A DNA stretch of 64,000 bases from Dracaena cambodiana (lineage: Eukaryota > Streptophyta > Magnoliopsida > Asparagales > Asparagaceae): the NCBI GenBank assembly GCA_036321105.1, contig JAYEPQ010000008.1:1570001-1634000 (forward strand), in the 5' to 3' direction. Under the pieces are notes generated by a model, which did not search any database, was not told the origin of the DNA, and saw only the letters and a program-made list of their open reading frames with translations. Shown in pieces: positions 1 through 12,000 of the stretch; position 1 is the first letter of the stretch; each line of letters starts with the position of its first letter. The translations under genes were made by a program, and so were the position numbers.

Positions 1-342
1 TTTTATCACTACGAACAACTAAAAGAGTAATCAGGGCGCAGAGAGAAAATGAGTTAGCAGAAAAAATGGAGGATTAAAATTGAAATTTTTTTTTGACGCA
101 GAGAGTAAATTGGTAGTATTTTAAAATGGAAGTTTGGTATAAAGAATAATCAGGACATCAAGAGTAAATTGCTCTGCTTAAATAGAATTCCTCCCCCCTT
201 TCTTTCAACTTGCAATATGTAATACTATTTATTTAAATACAAAAAAAATGACATTGTAGAAAAATGAGCCAATCAGCAAACAAATAAATAAGTAAATAAA
301 AAGGGGCTCTTTCAAATAAATAAGCAACAAAGATAAATTGTT

Positions 343-1014
343 GAGGTATTTACAGATCTGTTCCTTAAATTTTTATAAATTATAATTTATTTAGTCCACC
401 AAATCTTCATATTTAGACTTAGTCCCCAAAATCCTTTAAGTTACTACAATTTAATCCTCTAGTTTATATTTTAGCCCAATTTTTTCATTTTACCTCTGAT
501 TTCTTTCACTTAATTTCCCATTTTCTCTTCTCTCTCTCTCTCCTTAGTTTTTATTGAGTTTCCCCATTCTTCTTATCTTCTCTCTCTATTCACTTATTGG
601 GTTCTCCCTCTCTATATTGAGACCAAATGTATTATTCTCCACTAAATGTATTAAATCTGGAAATGAATTTATCCAATATAAAGAGGGAGAATCCAATAAA
701 TGAATTTATATTGAGACTTAAAGGTTTAATATATTTAGTGGAGAATAATACATTTGGTCTCAATATAGAGAGGGAGAACCGAATAAGTGAATAGAGAGAA
801 GAGAAGAAGAAGAGAGAACCCAATAATAACTAAGAAGAGAGGGAAAGAGTGAAGGAAATCAGGGATAAAACGAAAAAATCGGACCAAAATATAAACTGAG
901 GGACTAAATTGTTGTAATTTAAAGGATTTGAGCGACTAAATAATAAAGATGAAGATTTAGAGGACTAAATTATAATTTATAAAAATTTAAGGAGCAGATC
1001 TCTAAATACCCCCT
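343..1014. mobile_element. Long fold-back (palindromic) MITE-like element
   Basis: The left arm (343 to about 690) and right arm (about 690 to 1014) are imperfect reverse complements over nearly their whole length. For example, GACCAAATGTATTATTCTCC at 621-640 reappears inverted at about 740-760. Both outer ends carry a TATTTA(C/G)AGATCT motif. The element is flanked by a perfect 8 bp direct repeat, AAATTGTT (335-342 and 1015-1022), which fits a target-site duplication of hAT-like type. No coding capacity is seen. It ends about 670 bp upstream of the WRKY start codon, so it may lie in that gene's distal promoter. A shorter, related fold-back element lies at about 49071-49492. Confidence 0.75.
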
Positions 1015-1159
1015 AAATTGTTATAGGAACATTTTCAAATGAATAATATTATTAATACTATTTTATTAAATAATAAATTAAAAATTAACTGTGTGGCGAA
1101 CATAACTCACTCCCCTCTCGTGAATTTAATTTCCAAATCCTTAGTCCAAATAGCCACCA

Positions 1160-1234
1160 AGTCAACGGGACTTCCTGTCTCTCCCGGCAACTTTTTTAAT
1201 TATTGGAAGATACTTTTTTGGCAAATTCTTGACT
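1160..1234 (+). promoter_or_regulatory. Two W-boxes upstream of the WRKY gene
   Basis: TTGACT occurs on the minus strand at 1160-1165 and on the plus strand at 1229-1234, about 300-400 bp upstream of the putative TATA box. TTGAC(C/T) is the binding site of WRKY factors, and promoters of stress-responsive WRKY genes often carry it for auto- and cross-regulation. Binding here is inferred from the motif only. Confidence 0.5.
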
Positions 1235-1242
1235 TGTTGCGC

Positions 1243-1266
1243 CTCTCTCTCTCTCTCTCTCTCTCT
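1243..1266. repeat. (CT)12 microsatellite
   Basis: An uninterrupted CT dinucleotide run in the WRKY promoter region. A second run lies at 1585-1618. Confidence 0.9.
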
Positions 1267-1546
1267 AATCAATCTCTCTAAGTCTCAATTCTCATACGGC
1301 ATGCACCTTCCTCTCACCTCCCAATCACTATCCACCTCCAATCCTCCCCCTTTCTTCAACAAAAAAAGGTCACAAAATAAATAAATAAATAAATAATTTT
1401 ATTGCAATGATGCCACCAAAATCATTGACGTTCCTACTGTTATACCTTGTCAATGCTCTTCACCGTCGTCCTTTATTCCTCCTTGGTCCCAAGAAACCCC
1501 CAAAAAAAAAAAAAATCCAAATCTATCCAAACACCCTCTTTCTCCT

Positions 1547-1554
1547 TATAAATA
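1547..1554 (+). promoter_or_regulatory. TATA box of the WRKY gene
   Basis: TATAAATA lies 130 bp upstream of the WRKY ATG. A start of transcription about 30 bp downstream would give a leader of roughly 100 nt that begins just before the CT run. No ATG occurs between the box and the chosen start codon. Confidence 0.6.
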
Positions 1555-1580
1555 CCCTCAAATTCCCCTCTCCACCCTTT

Positions 1581-1584
<4 letters not shown>

Positions 1585-1618
<34 letters not shown>
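1585..1618. repeat. (CT)17 microsatellite in the WRKY 5' leader
   Basis: A perfect CT run between the putative TATA box and the ATG at 1684. Pyrimidine-rich leaders of this kind are common in plant genes. Its length makes it a likely polymorphic marker. Confidence 0.9.
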
Positions 1619-1623
<5 letters not shown>

Positions 1624-1683
1624 CCCTCTATTCTCGACTCTTCCTCTTTCGAGATACAACTGTGAAGCAGAAATCCCCCAACA

Positions 1684-2868
1684 ATGGAGTCAGCTTGGTT
1701 CGACCAATCGGGGATCAATCTCGATCTCAATATCGGCATGTCTCTTGATCGAAAGAAGCCGATTAAGGAAGAGACGATGATCTCCTTCCCTCTCGCATCC
1801 AAGAAATCTTCCACAAGAGAAGAGGTGAGTTTGTTTCCATTGAAGCACCCCCAAACTTTTAGTTTTTATTTATTTTCAGGAGAAAGTGACTGACTATATT
1901 TATTATTATTATTATTATTATTATTGCGTTACAGCTTAGTGGGCTTGAGGCCCAATTGAACATGATGAGCGAGGAGAACAGGAGGCTGAACGAGAAGCTC
2001 GCCGCAATGCAGGCCAGCTACGGCCTGCTCCAGAACAAGCTCCTGGACCTGATGGCCACCAGCACGGCCTCGTCGGAGGGCTCGCCCGCCAGAAAGAGAA
2101 AGGGCTCGGAGAGCAACGACACACACAGCGACGACTCGTGCAAGCGGATACGGGAGGAGGCCCGGCCCAAGATCTCCAAGCTCGGCGTCCGCACCGGCCC
2201 ATCGGATGCCAGCCTGGTGCGTTCTGTCACTCCAATTTCAATCTCGATATTTTATTTTTATCCTATAATATTTTATTAATTATTATTATTATTTTTTTTT
2301 TTTATATAGGTTGTGAAGGATGGGTATCAGTGGAGAAAATACGGGCAGAAAGTGACGAGAGACAACCCTTGCCCGAGAGCCTACTTCAGATGCTCATTTG
2401 CCCCCGCCTGCCCGGTGAAAAAGAAAGTAAGTAGTAACTCGACTTACTCAACTTTCCTTTTAAATCGTTTTTTCCTCCGTAACTGACTTTCCGGCGAAAC
2501 TCCACTTCCCGCAGGTGCAGAGAAGCGCGGAGGACAGGTCCCTTCTGGTGGCCACTTACGAGGGCGAGCACACGCACGGCCGGCCCACGCCATTTGGGTC
2601 GGATCCGGACCCGTGCTCGGTCTGGGCCCAGCCATCGGGCGGCCCAACCGTACTGACGCTGGACTCGAGCCGGCCGCAGCCGATGTGGAGCCCGAATCCG
2701 GAGGGAAGTAGCCCGGAAGCTGAATCCCCTGAGTTTCAGAGGAAGTTGGCTGAGGAGATGGCGAGTTCCTTGACGAAAGACCCCAGTTTCACCGCGGCAT
2801 TGGCTACGGCAATCTCCGGGAGGTTTCTCCGGTTATCGCCAGCTGATCATTGTGAAGAATCGAGATAG
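1684..2868 (+). CDS. Group IIa WRKY transcription factor (WRKY40/18/60-like)
   Basis: A DNA-binding regulator that acts in the nucleus on W-box promoters. Exons are 1684-1824, 1935-2216, 2310-2426 and 2515-2868 (297 aa); all introns are phase 0 and GT-AG. Residues 48-87 form a leucine-zipper-like coiled coil, followed by basic stretches (ARKRKG, KRIRE) likely to be nuclear signals. The WRKY domain has WRKYGQK at 149-155 and a C-X5-C-X23-H-X1-H zinc site (C169, C175, H199, H201). The intron just before the VQR codons is typical of groups IIa and IIb, and the zipper plus domain sequence favour IIa. LDLNI at 13-17 resembles an EAR repression motif (LxLxL) but has Ile in the last position. The start lies in a good context (ACAATGG). 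Group IIa members in Arabidopsis and rice modulate pathogen and ABA responses; the exact role here is inferred. Confidence 0.96.
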
Positions 2869-4911
2869 ATAATAGATGGGATGGACCGTTCCAATCGATT
2901 TTATTGAATTGGTTTATTGCCGGGTCGAAAATATTGGCAAAAATTAAGAGGAAAAAAAAAAAAAAAATCTCTTACAGACACGAAGGGTGCAGCAAGCAAA
3001 GAAGGGAGAAGTTGGTGATGTTGATGAAGAATTTTGTACATAACAGATGTTGATTCTCAAATATGGGAGAGAAAAAAAAAAAAAATTAATGAGCTGGACG
3101 GTGACCGTGTGGACATTATAATTTTGTAGCAGGCTGGATTTGTTGTAATCTTTTGTATTTTCATCTTAAATATCAACTAATCATGAACATGTAGAGACCC
3201 TCTGAAACTATATATATGAAAAACGAAAATGAGTTGAAAGTCCGTACAAGTTATCTGAGCTGCAATTCATTTTTACTATTTACAATGATGTTTTTAAATT
3301 TTTTTTTGGATTATGATATCGACTATCTAGAATTTACTCATATCCAAGAAAATTTGGTCCTCTATCGAAGTAATATAAAATTAACGGTTTTCAATGAATA
3401 AAATATTTTGTATGCACTTGATAAAATGATAAATGAACTCCAAAATTTATGGAATTTAATCTGAAAGAAGTTAAGGAGTTAGAGATAGTAATTGTAAAAG
3501 AAAATGAGAAAAAAATCATTGGATCATTGTAAATTTGCTGCTAACTCACGTGTATATATACGAATATGAATGATTCTAACTTGTATATTAGGTATATAAC
3601 CATCAAGTTTAGAAAAATAATGTACTTCTATGCGATTCTTGTGTACAATGGTATTACTAATATTTTGGACCAGTTGATGCTGACTCTAGTTGATCCTCAA
3701 AATAGCTCCCTTGGGGTGAAGGAAGTATTATATAAAATAGAAATGAGCAAAAATAACTAGCAAAATTATGTTAAAACATTAAGTTCTTATATTATTACTT
3801 TTATGTTTAATTACAATGAAACCCTTTATAATCCTCAACTTCAAAAATTTCAATCTAGTACTTGGATTTCTAACAGTATTAGTCAACTATTTGTTATTTT
3901 TATCTATATTTAAATTGAATTGTACATTTTTTATGAAAATTCCAAAATATCATCTTTTCCCTCGGTTTGGAGTGAGTTTTTAAGGGAGGTTGATTTTAAT
4001 TTCTCTTTTTCCTTGATGCTTCTCCCCTTTTTTTTTTCGCTAGTCAAATACGCACATAGTTTTTGAAATAATATCCAAACCGAGTCTTAATAAAAATTGA
4101 ACATGAATTTTTTTTTTTTCCTTTCAGAAATTGAAGATGGGTGATCACTGTAAATACGACTCATTAGTTAGAGTTTCTTATCCGACCACTAGTTTTGGCC
4201 TTCTTATTTTAAGATTCACTCAAACTACCGTCTTGTCCATTTTCATTTCCATTTCCACTCGAGCTCAACTGCGAACTTGATTCTTTGTACTAATCAAACC
4301 CCCCATCTTCCTATTTAGAATCCAAGGAATGAAATTCTCTGAAACAGCACAAAAGCACAAAACCCAAAAGGTATCATGAAACCATAATTATCAATATTTC
4401 AATATTATTTACTACTTACTGTACATGGTTTGGAAGCAAGTACATACAAAATAACTCAATAGATAATTTCTGCAATTCAATATTATCTCTTTCGTCCTGC
4501 CCGCTTGAGCTCAAAAAAATATATTCTCTCATTGAATAGTGATCTTAACTTGTAATTATAACAATTTGTTCTATTAATTTTTTATTAATGGAACACGAGT
4601 AATTTTTTATTAATAGAACGCGGGTAGTTTTGCTTGACTTTATCACGGCAATGTGTTTGTCAAATTCTTATTAGTTTGGGTTGAAATTTGAATTTTGTAT
4701 CATTGTTCTTACTGCAAAATTCAACGTTTGTTCTCACACACATGAGAAGTGTGAGAAAAACGCGGGAATTTGAGCCCGGTGCTCGTGTCACGCGTGAGAA
4801 AAGACTATGTCGGCGTCAAATTAAATATAAGAATAAAGTAATGAACTTTACTTTGGGTTGTCATTATCAACAGCTTGAAGCAATCAGTATAATTGAAAAA
4901 ATTCCTAGGGA
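2869..4911. other. Intergenic region downstream of WRKY
   Basis: The first few hundred bases are the likely WRKY 3' UTR, with A-rich runs at about 2950 and 3070. The rest is AT-rich with only short chance reading frames. No gene, RNA or clear repeat was recognised. Confidence 0.6.
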
Positions 4912-4920
4912 GTCGTGAAC

Positions 4921-5403
4921 GGAAATTTCCAAATGAGCACACTGTTTGTTTTTCCTAGTGAACCCACTTTTTCCTGTGAGCCTATCATCTTTTGTGAGCC
5001 TATCATCTTTTCCAGAGAAATTTTTTTAGTGAGCACACTTAAAATTTCGCGCCTATCTTTCCTATTTTTCTCCTCCATTATCACACCTTCTCCCTCTCAT
5101 TTCATTTTTTTTCAGCCCTATTCTGAGCTCTAGATCCACCTCTCCTTGCCGCTCCATCGCCACCAGTTCCAGTTCAGCTCCACCGCATCTTCATAACGGC
5201 CCTCTGTTGTTGCATAGCGTAGTTGTAGGTCCTCTGTGATTTTTGGATTACCTTGAAGCTACAAAGGGTAATAAGATAGAGAGGTTGAAGGAAAGGACAT
5301 TTTTGTTCTAAAACTTGAATGACAAAATTGTAAATAAAAGCAAAGTTTTAAGTGGGCTTACTACGGGGAAAAAAAAAAAAAGTGTGCTCCTCTTGAAATT
5401 TCC
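4921..5403. mobile_element. GGGAGTTTC-family terminal-inverted-repeat element, copy 1 (Mutator-like)
   Basis: The left end reads GGAAATTTCCAAATGAGCAC and the right end is its near reverse complement (GAAATTTCC at 5395-5403). Subterminal 'cctagtgaacccac' and 'agtgggctta' motifs are shared with the other copies. The flanks are GTCGTGAAC (4912-4920) and GTCGTAAAC (5404-5412), a 9 bp target duplication with one mismatch, as in Mutator-like elements. The interior (about 5050-5330) begins pyrimidine-rich and becomes moderately GC-rich; it may be captured host DNA, but no gene was recognised. There is no transposase. Confidence 0.75.
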
Positions 5404-5947
5404 GTCGTAAACTCGTGTGGGATATTTTTCTGGTCCTCGTCAGTGGTCAGATTCGAGCTTGAGTAACTTGACCAACTTCAGGGACTTGACTCCAGATGAC
5501 AAATTAATATCCCTATCCTTTTTTGGTAGGCCGACAAGATGCTAGGGCCACTTTGAATCCGAGGACGGGTTAGGCCCGGGTCAGAAACAGGGGATGGCTC
5601 TATTGGGCTGCAAGTGGGTCGGGTTCTGTGTTGGGTCCGGTCTAATTTGGATCCTGAACAAAGAGGGAGTTTCTAGATGGGCATAGCATTTTTCCCGGTG
5701 AGCCCACTTAAAACTTCTATTATACTACAATCTTACCATTAAAAATTTTGGATCAAAATATCCTATCTTCCTTCTTCGGCCTCGCTGCTCACCCCTCCCT
5801 CGCTGCTTCGCCCTCCGCTACGCCCCACTCTGCCCTCCCTTGCTCGCTCCGCCCTTGCTCGCCCCCGCCACCGCTCCACGCCGCCATCGTCTCCACTCCG
5901 CTCTCCGCGACGCTCCGCCCCGCCCCGCTCCTCCGCTCCCTTGCCGT

Positions 5948-6086
5948 CCGGACTTGATCCGGACTGAACAGCTCGGATCAAGCTTTCTGGTCCAGACTGT
6001 TCAGTCCAGATCAAGACTCTTGATCCGGCCTGAACAGTCTGGATCAGAAATTCTTGATCCAGGCTGTCCAGCCGGATCAAGTCCGG
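5948..6086. repeat. Compound inverted repeat inside copy 2
   Basis: CCGGACTTGATCCGG near the left end and CCGGATCAAGTCCGG near the right end are reverse complements. Between them, 'ctgaacag/ctgttcag' and 'gatcaag/cttgatc' modules alternate in both directions, so the segment can fold into a long branched hairpin. An analogous module lies in copy 5 (43277-43370). Confidence 0.75.
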
Positions 6087-6120
6087 GAGGCAAGGGAGCG
6101 GAGCAGAGCATTTTTGGCAG

Positions 6121-6665
6121 CGTTTCAAAGGACACTATCTGTAAAATCAAGACGGCAAGAAAAAGTCACCTGAACCAAGGGCATCATGTAGCGAGAATCT
6201 TTTCGGAGCCAGTCTGGGACCCCAGCAAAACGCTGTCGCCGTCGAGCATGGCTAGGATACCGATGCACTGGATCTCGGTGGGGACCTCGATCCCCATCTC
6301 TCTCACTGTGCCCATCACCTCTTCGCTCAATCCCAACTCCTCGAAACTCTCCGCCAGCTTCCCTCCCCTCTTGCCCGATTCTGGCGAGAGAGGCGGCGGA
6401 GTGGTTGCTGTTGTTGGCACTGGTGTCGGTTTAGGCTTGAATTTGATTTTGGGACAGAAGAGGATGAGTCCTTGAGGTGGCAGGAGCGGAGGCGATCGAG
6501 GAGGAGGGAGTGGCGGAGGGACTCGTCAGTGGCGGAGGCGGGGGCAGGGGCGGCCGCGGCTGTGGTGTAGAGACAGCGGGGACGGTGAAGGTGGAATCTT
6601 TTTAGGAGTTTGGTGAGGGAGAAAGGGCGGGAGAAGAGGGAGGAGGAGGAGAAAGAGAAAGAGCA
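6121..6665 (-). pseudogene. Captured fragment of a DEAD-box RNA helicase gene (RH39-like)
   Basis: On the minus strand, a transit-peptide-like, Ala/Ser-rich N-terminus with DESLRHSLLLDRLRS (about 6480-6665) is followed by a Q-motif region, SFEELGLSEEVM and VPTEIQCIGI (6184-6420). This resembles the N-terminus of plant organellar DEAD-box helicase 39. It is broken: the N-terminal part and the Q-motif part are in different frames, the Walker A region reads GSQTGSEKI instead of GSGKT, and a one-base loss creates a stop. The exon then ends at CAG|GTGACT (6170) and runs into intron-like sequence. The fragment was therefore copied from genomic DNA, not mRNA. It cannot make a helicase. The RH39 assignment is from remembered family features; the helicase Q-motif itself is clear. 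Confidence 0.7.
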
Positions 6666-6803
6666 GGAGAAGGGGAGAAGCGAAAGAGATGAGGGTATTT
6701 TGGAAATATTAGTGTGCTCACTAGGAAAAATGCTCTTTTTTTAAAAGAAATGTGTGCTCACTAGGAAAAAAGTTGTGCCCATCTAGGAACTCCCAACAAA
6801 GAC

Positions 6804-9037
6804 CGACCGTAGTAAACTCGGGCTTCAAACTTTCTTTTATATCAAAGAATAATACCCTGTGACTTTTTTATTTTTTATTTTTGTTTTTTCTACAAAAGCA
6901 AGTTGCGTTAAGGTTCATTGAACAGTTCCGATATTTGCGCACACTATTGATTACTTGTGAGACAAAGAATTTGATTTTTAGTGGATGGAGACGTTATGCA
7001 TGCATGGCTTGAAGAAGCTTAGACTTTCAACACTACCCTTTTGAACTCTCCTCAAATGATGCTTTGAGGAAAAAAATTCCAAAAATCGTTACTTCTTTTG
7101 GTTAGGACTATACTTATTTTAATACGAATATATTTATTTTTTATTTTGTTTTTCCTAGTGTTATCGTATAACAAACTATGGCCAAACGCTCGTGGGACTT
7201 AAACTTATAATCTTCCAAAAGATAGCAGCAATCTCCGATCATCATTTCTCACTTGAAAGATGGTGGCCAAATGTTAATGTGACTTAAACTTCTAATTTTT
7301 TGTTCCACTTACTAAGAGTCTAAATGATTTTATTGAAGTCTTGGATCCTACATATTTGACGATTTGACTTTCTCTCATCACGATTAGCTAATTTTAGTAT
7401 ATTCTATTGGGTGCAACAAAAAAGAGCCGTGTATCCAAATCATAACACATAAAATTTGTTTGAATTCAAATTCGCTTTGAATCTGATTTGATTTTAGAAA
7501 TTATAGATCGAAATCGGATTTTATGTCTTAAAAAAAAAAATAATAATCATAAAATAAAATTATCACATTATTCCCAGTTGAAGCCCTCTTCCTGATTCAG
7601 GCCCTACATCGTCTTGGGCTTAACGAGGTACAGTGTTGGCCCACTTTCCTGGGATCATAATATGGACTCGCAAAGCGGCGATGGATTGTGTTTGTATCCG
7701 AATTTGGGCTTTTCTAGATATAGAAACAACTTTTTTTTTTTTTAATTAAACTTAGTCTTAGGCATCCTGTTTTATTTTATTATTATTATTATTATTTCTC
7801 TAAACATGTTTTTGTTTTTTTACAAGGAAAATCCATCTTATTTCGAGTAATTTAGGATATAAGTCAGCTTAAAATTTATAGCCTTTGGTAATTTCTTCTT
7901 CTTTGAATTTTTCTTTAACGAAAACAAAACTTCTTATTCTTTTCCATCAATTTCACATCCCATACACCCGTATCCCTCCGTGTAAAACAATTTATTCTTC
8001 TCACCCTCTTCTCTCTTCGAACAAAGGTAGAAAGCTGTAGTCTAATCTTGAGCTTAAAACCTATACTGGAGTGTTGAGGTAGTTTAGAGTGATGTGCTAC
8101 TGGACAAGTGTTTTAAACTATTCTTACATGAATATGTATTTTGGAACACTCCAAATCGGAGTACTTTGGAATGCTTAGAAATTTTTATCCAAAAAATCCT
8201 AATTCTTTTCCTCAATCCTACGCCCTTTCCTTTTTTCCAAATTTGGTAATTGTTATTTATATATTTTATGAAATCTATAAAAATCCATAAATAATTACAT
8301 ATTTAAACACCTCAGAACTCATACCTCAGAACTCATAGTCGGAATACTTCAAAACAAATACAACTAAAACACTTCAAAACTCGTAGTTCTCTCTTAATAA
8401 TCCTCTAAAGCAAGACATCTGAAACAGACAAACAATGTACATATATTTTAAGAGCCTAAAATACTAGCTTTTTTATTGACTTCTTGCTTCCTTGTCTCCA
8501 ACATTTCTCACAAATTCTCTAACATTTGTACATTGTAAATCCACTGTGAAAGGGAAAAATTTAACCTCCCAAAAGGAGTAACAGCTCAAGTTTCCTCAAC
8601 TTTTTTCCTAATTCATTCTTTTTTATAAGAACAAAAAACCAACTCTCTACATAAGAAGGATAAGTTCTCATATGCAGGTAACAGGATATCTGCTGCTTCA
8701 ACTGAATCAATCTCACCCCTGACAAAAAAATTTCACCCTCCAGCTCCTTCCTCTACTTCCTCATATCTAAAGGAAACACACATATATGTGCATTTTGTAG
8801 CAACTAAGGGAACTCCCAAAGGTAGTTTGACAGGAGTATTTTCTTCAACAGTTAAAGGAACTCACGATAAAGAAACTCGCGATGAAAGATATTTCTAGTT
8901 TTCATTATGAGCGGCTATACTTACGAAGATCTTGTCTTGGCAGAAAAAGGAAAAACTTCTTCCTCTGCTTTCTCTTTCCACACAGCTGTATATCTGGTCC
9001 CTATGATTGCGCTGCATTCTCCACAAATAAATTAAAT
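6804..9037. other. Intergenic region 3' of the reticulon gene
   Basis: AT-rich, with no convincing gene. A stretch at about 7090-7160 resembles the internal part of the LINE fragment at 43990-44050. The last few hundred bases (about 8450-9037) are probably the reticulon 3' UTR. Confidence 0.5.
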
Positions 9038-12000
9038 TTATGCCCATTTCTTTGATTTTATTTCTCTTTTGGGCCCATTTCTCAGCTGTCGGCGCTGGAG
9101 AATCTTGCCTGGGCTCTGTACTGCTGCTGCCTTGGAATATTCATGTCTCCCTTTCCTCTCCACTACTATTCTCTCCTCTTCTGTTTGTTGCTGGTCATCT
9201 TCATCGTCTCCTACATCCCACTGAACTTCACATTGTTGGTATAATTTCGCTGCCACTACTAGCATGAACACTGTTTAAATGAATTTTTTTAAAAACAAGT
9301 TAGGGTTTTGTAGTTAATCATAGGTAGGAAATGAGAACAGACAGGTCTAAGAGTAAGCTCTTAGCCCAATCTATTCAAAATTTTGAATTAAAAAAAAAAT
9401 ATTTTTTTTAATAAAAAAATTTGAATAGTTATGGGTCATTGGTTTGGGGTATGTGAGTAGTTAATTAAGTGTGTGTGTGTGATTTCAATAGCGTGGAAAA
9501 GAGTATTTTCACACCCTAAGACTCAACAAACAGTTGAAACCATTATCTAGTGGGCTAAAATACAAGAAACCTCCACAAAGTATCGTGTTTTTTTTCCAGA
9601 AACCCCATGAGCTATTTTATGTTATATGAACCCCAATGAGATTTCAAATTTTATAAAACTCTCAAATAACATTAGCGGAAGATTAATAATCGATTTTAAA
9701 ATTCAGTAAATTACACTCTCCAACCTTTCTAAACACCTATATTCTTAGTATATTCTAATAAAAAAATGTATATCTGAAATATTGGAGAGTGTATATTTGA
9801 TGCTTTTTAAATTGATTAATTAATCTTTCCACTACATAGTTTGGGAGTTTCTATTAAATTTGAAACTCCGCGGGAATTTACATAACACAAAAAGATTATG
9901 AGGGTTTCTAAAAAAAACTTCGATACTTTGTAAGGATTTATACTACTTTAGCCTTATTTGGTGACTGGAGTTGCACGCAACTCCAACTTTATCAAACTTT
10001 GCCAAACGAAAACCTACAGAATTGAGTAGAAACAAAAACATAAAAAATATGATACTTGACAAACCGCGAGTGATTTTTTTGTCAAAGAGAGAGACCCAAG
10101 GCCATCAACAGTAGTAGATTACATTCAGTAGTCTATATTTATTTTTGGATAGTGATAAGAAGACCTGAGATCTTCGACAATGAATTTTTCTCTTTATCAG
10201 CCTATGAACGCTTGAGAACAAATTGATTGGTAAAGAATAATGCCATAAATTGATAATAAATCAAGAAAAATCAAAAGCACAATTTGAAATTGAGATTGCC
10301 ACACAACAGTAAGATAAAGGAGTATTATTAGGATATTTTGCTACTATGACTGCCACACAAGAGGTAAAGAAAAAGGAGCATTGAGGTAAAGAAAAAGGAG
10401 CATTATTATTATTCTTGTTGTTGTTATTTTTGGTTAGACAAAAAGGAGTAGTATCAGGATAGGTTGTTTACTTACCTGCCCAAATTCTTGCCACAGTTGA
10501 GGAAATGTTCCAAACAAGGATAAAGATTGCAGCAGCAACAGCTTTCTTGTGGGTGCATGACTCCCATCCATCTCTGAATCTCTCCACCCAGAATTTACCT
10601 TCAAAATTATCAATGTCTCAACTCTCAACTTTAATATGAAGCATTGAGTATGCAATATTTTACCATTTCACAAAATTTTTATTTCTTTTCTTTTAATCTC
10701 TTATCGATGACAATGAAACCAAAAAAATATTTATGCCCATTGCAATGAACTGATATTGGCAGTCAAGACACCATAAATAGCATCCATGGATCATTAGAAT
10801 TGGGAGGGCGATCCTCCCGGCGAATTAATCGTACCCCAAAACGATACAGGTGAAAAAGTAGAGTATACTAGGCCACGTCAAGAAAACCGTATCGAAGGAA
10901 GTCAGCAAAATAACCCCGTGACTTTGGGAGAAGGGGTGGTCTTCTATCTATGGATGAGGAAAGCAGCACAAATTGTGAGGTCTTGACCGTTTATTAAAAA
11001 TAAAGGACTGCTAAGTGGTAATACCAAGTATATAGATCATGCATGCAAAAATATAGACAAAATCCTTATTTAGCATTTTTCTTAAAGTGATTTAAAAATA
11101 AATCGGAAGTTAACAAACAAAAAGCAAATTAATCTACATGAAAATTTAATGAAGTTAGCAAGTTCTGCCAATATTTACCATATTTAGCCAGCTGCACATA
11201 ATAACAAGACAAGACCCTTGGGATGGTGAAGACACCAAAGAACACTGCAGCAATCAAACAAAAACCAAATCAATCAACAAATCATTTTTCTTTCTGCTCA
11301 GTAAAATTAAATACTCCACAATTTGAAGATTTTTTTTTTACCAAGTTTTGCAAGTGTCCAAACAGTGATGGAGCTGCCACACCTGGCCATAACAAAGAGC
11401 AGCACTGCCATCTGCCATTGCAACAAGGCATTTTTTTTTACCATTTTTTGAAACACATTTATCATAATAAAAAGAAGTAAAAAAGCTTCTCTTTGGTGCA
11501 TCTATAGATACTTAAAAAGAAAGGTATAAGTTACATAGACGTTAATGCTAATGACATCATTAATCAGTTTTTTGATATTAAACGGCGGGCTAGAAAGTCC
11601 CTCCGTATTCCATTAAAAAGATAATAATAAAATAAAGTCTTAGTCGACATCATTAATCAGTTAGAGTATATTTTATGAATAGAGCTCTGAATAATGTTCT
11701 CACTTCTCACCTTCATGGTCGCCGCAGGGTTGCCGGAGAAGAGGGCCTTGATCTTGATTAGTACCTCATTGATGTGAGGGAGGAGAGACCTTAGAGCCCT
11801 AATGGCCTCCTCTTCTCCAATTATGCATCTGTCTCCCTCTTTCTCATCAGACTCAACACCTCCCCTGTTCCAAAAAATATAGGATTAAAAAATTTTAGAA
11901 GATGGAATCTATAATATTTTTACTTTTTGAAATGCAAATGAAATTACCTTCTGAGAATGGACTTGTAGATGAAAATCAAGACCAGATATACAAGACCCAG

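Larger units (their letters stand above)
5665..6794. mobile_element. GGGAGTTTC-family element, copy 2, carrying a host gene fragment (Pack-MULE-like)
   Basis: The ends are GGGAGTTTCTAGATGGGCAT and the inverse of GTGCCCATCTAGGAACTCCC. The flanks share AACAAAGA (5657-5664 and 6795-6802), a perfect 8 bp target duplication. The right subterminal region repeats 'gtgtgctcactaggaaaaa' twice (6711-6731 and 6752-6771). The interior is far more GC-rich than its surroundings. It holds a GC-rich block (5770-5950), a multi-part hairpin (5948-6086) and a minus-strand fragment of a DEAD-box helicase gene (6121-6665). No transposase is present, so movement would need a helper. Confidence 0.8.

Noticed and set aside
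1407..1748. Plus-strand 113-aa frame upstream of WRKY
   Set aside because: Made largely of the TATA region and CT microsatellite (LSLSLS); overlaps the real WRKY start in another frame.
5840..6475. Plus-strand 211-aa frame
   Set aside because: Runs through the hairpin and then antisense to the captured helicase piece; low-complexity Pro/Ser/Arg composition and no family resemblance.
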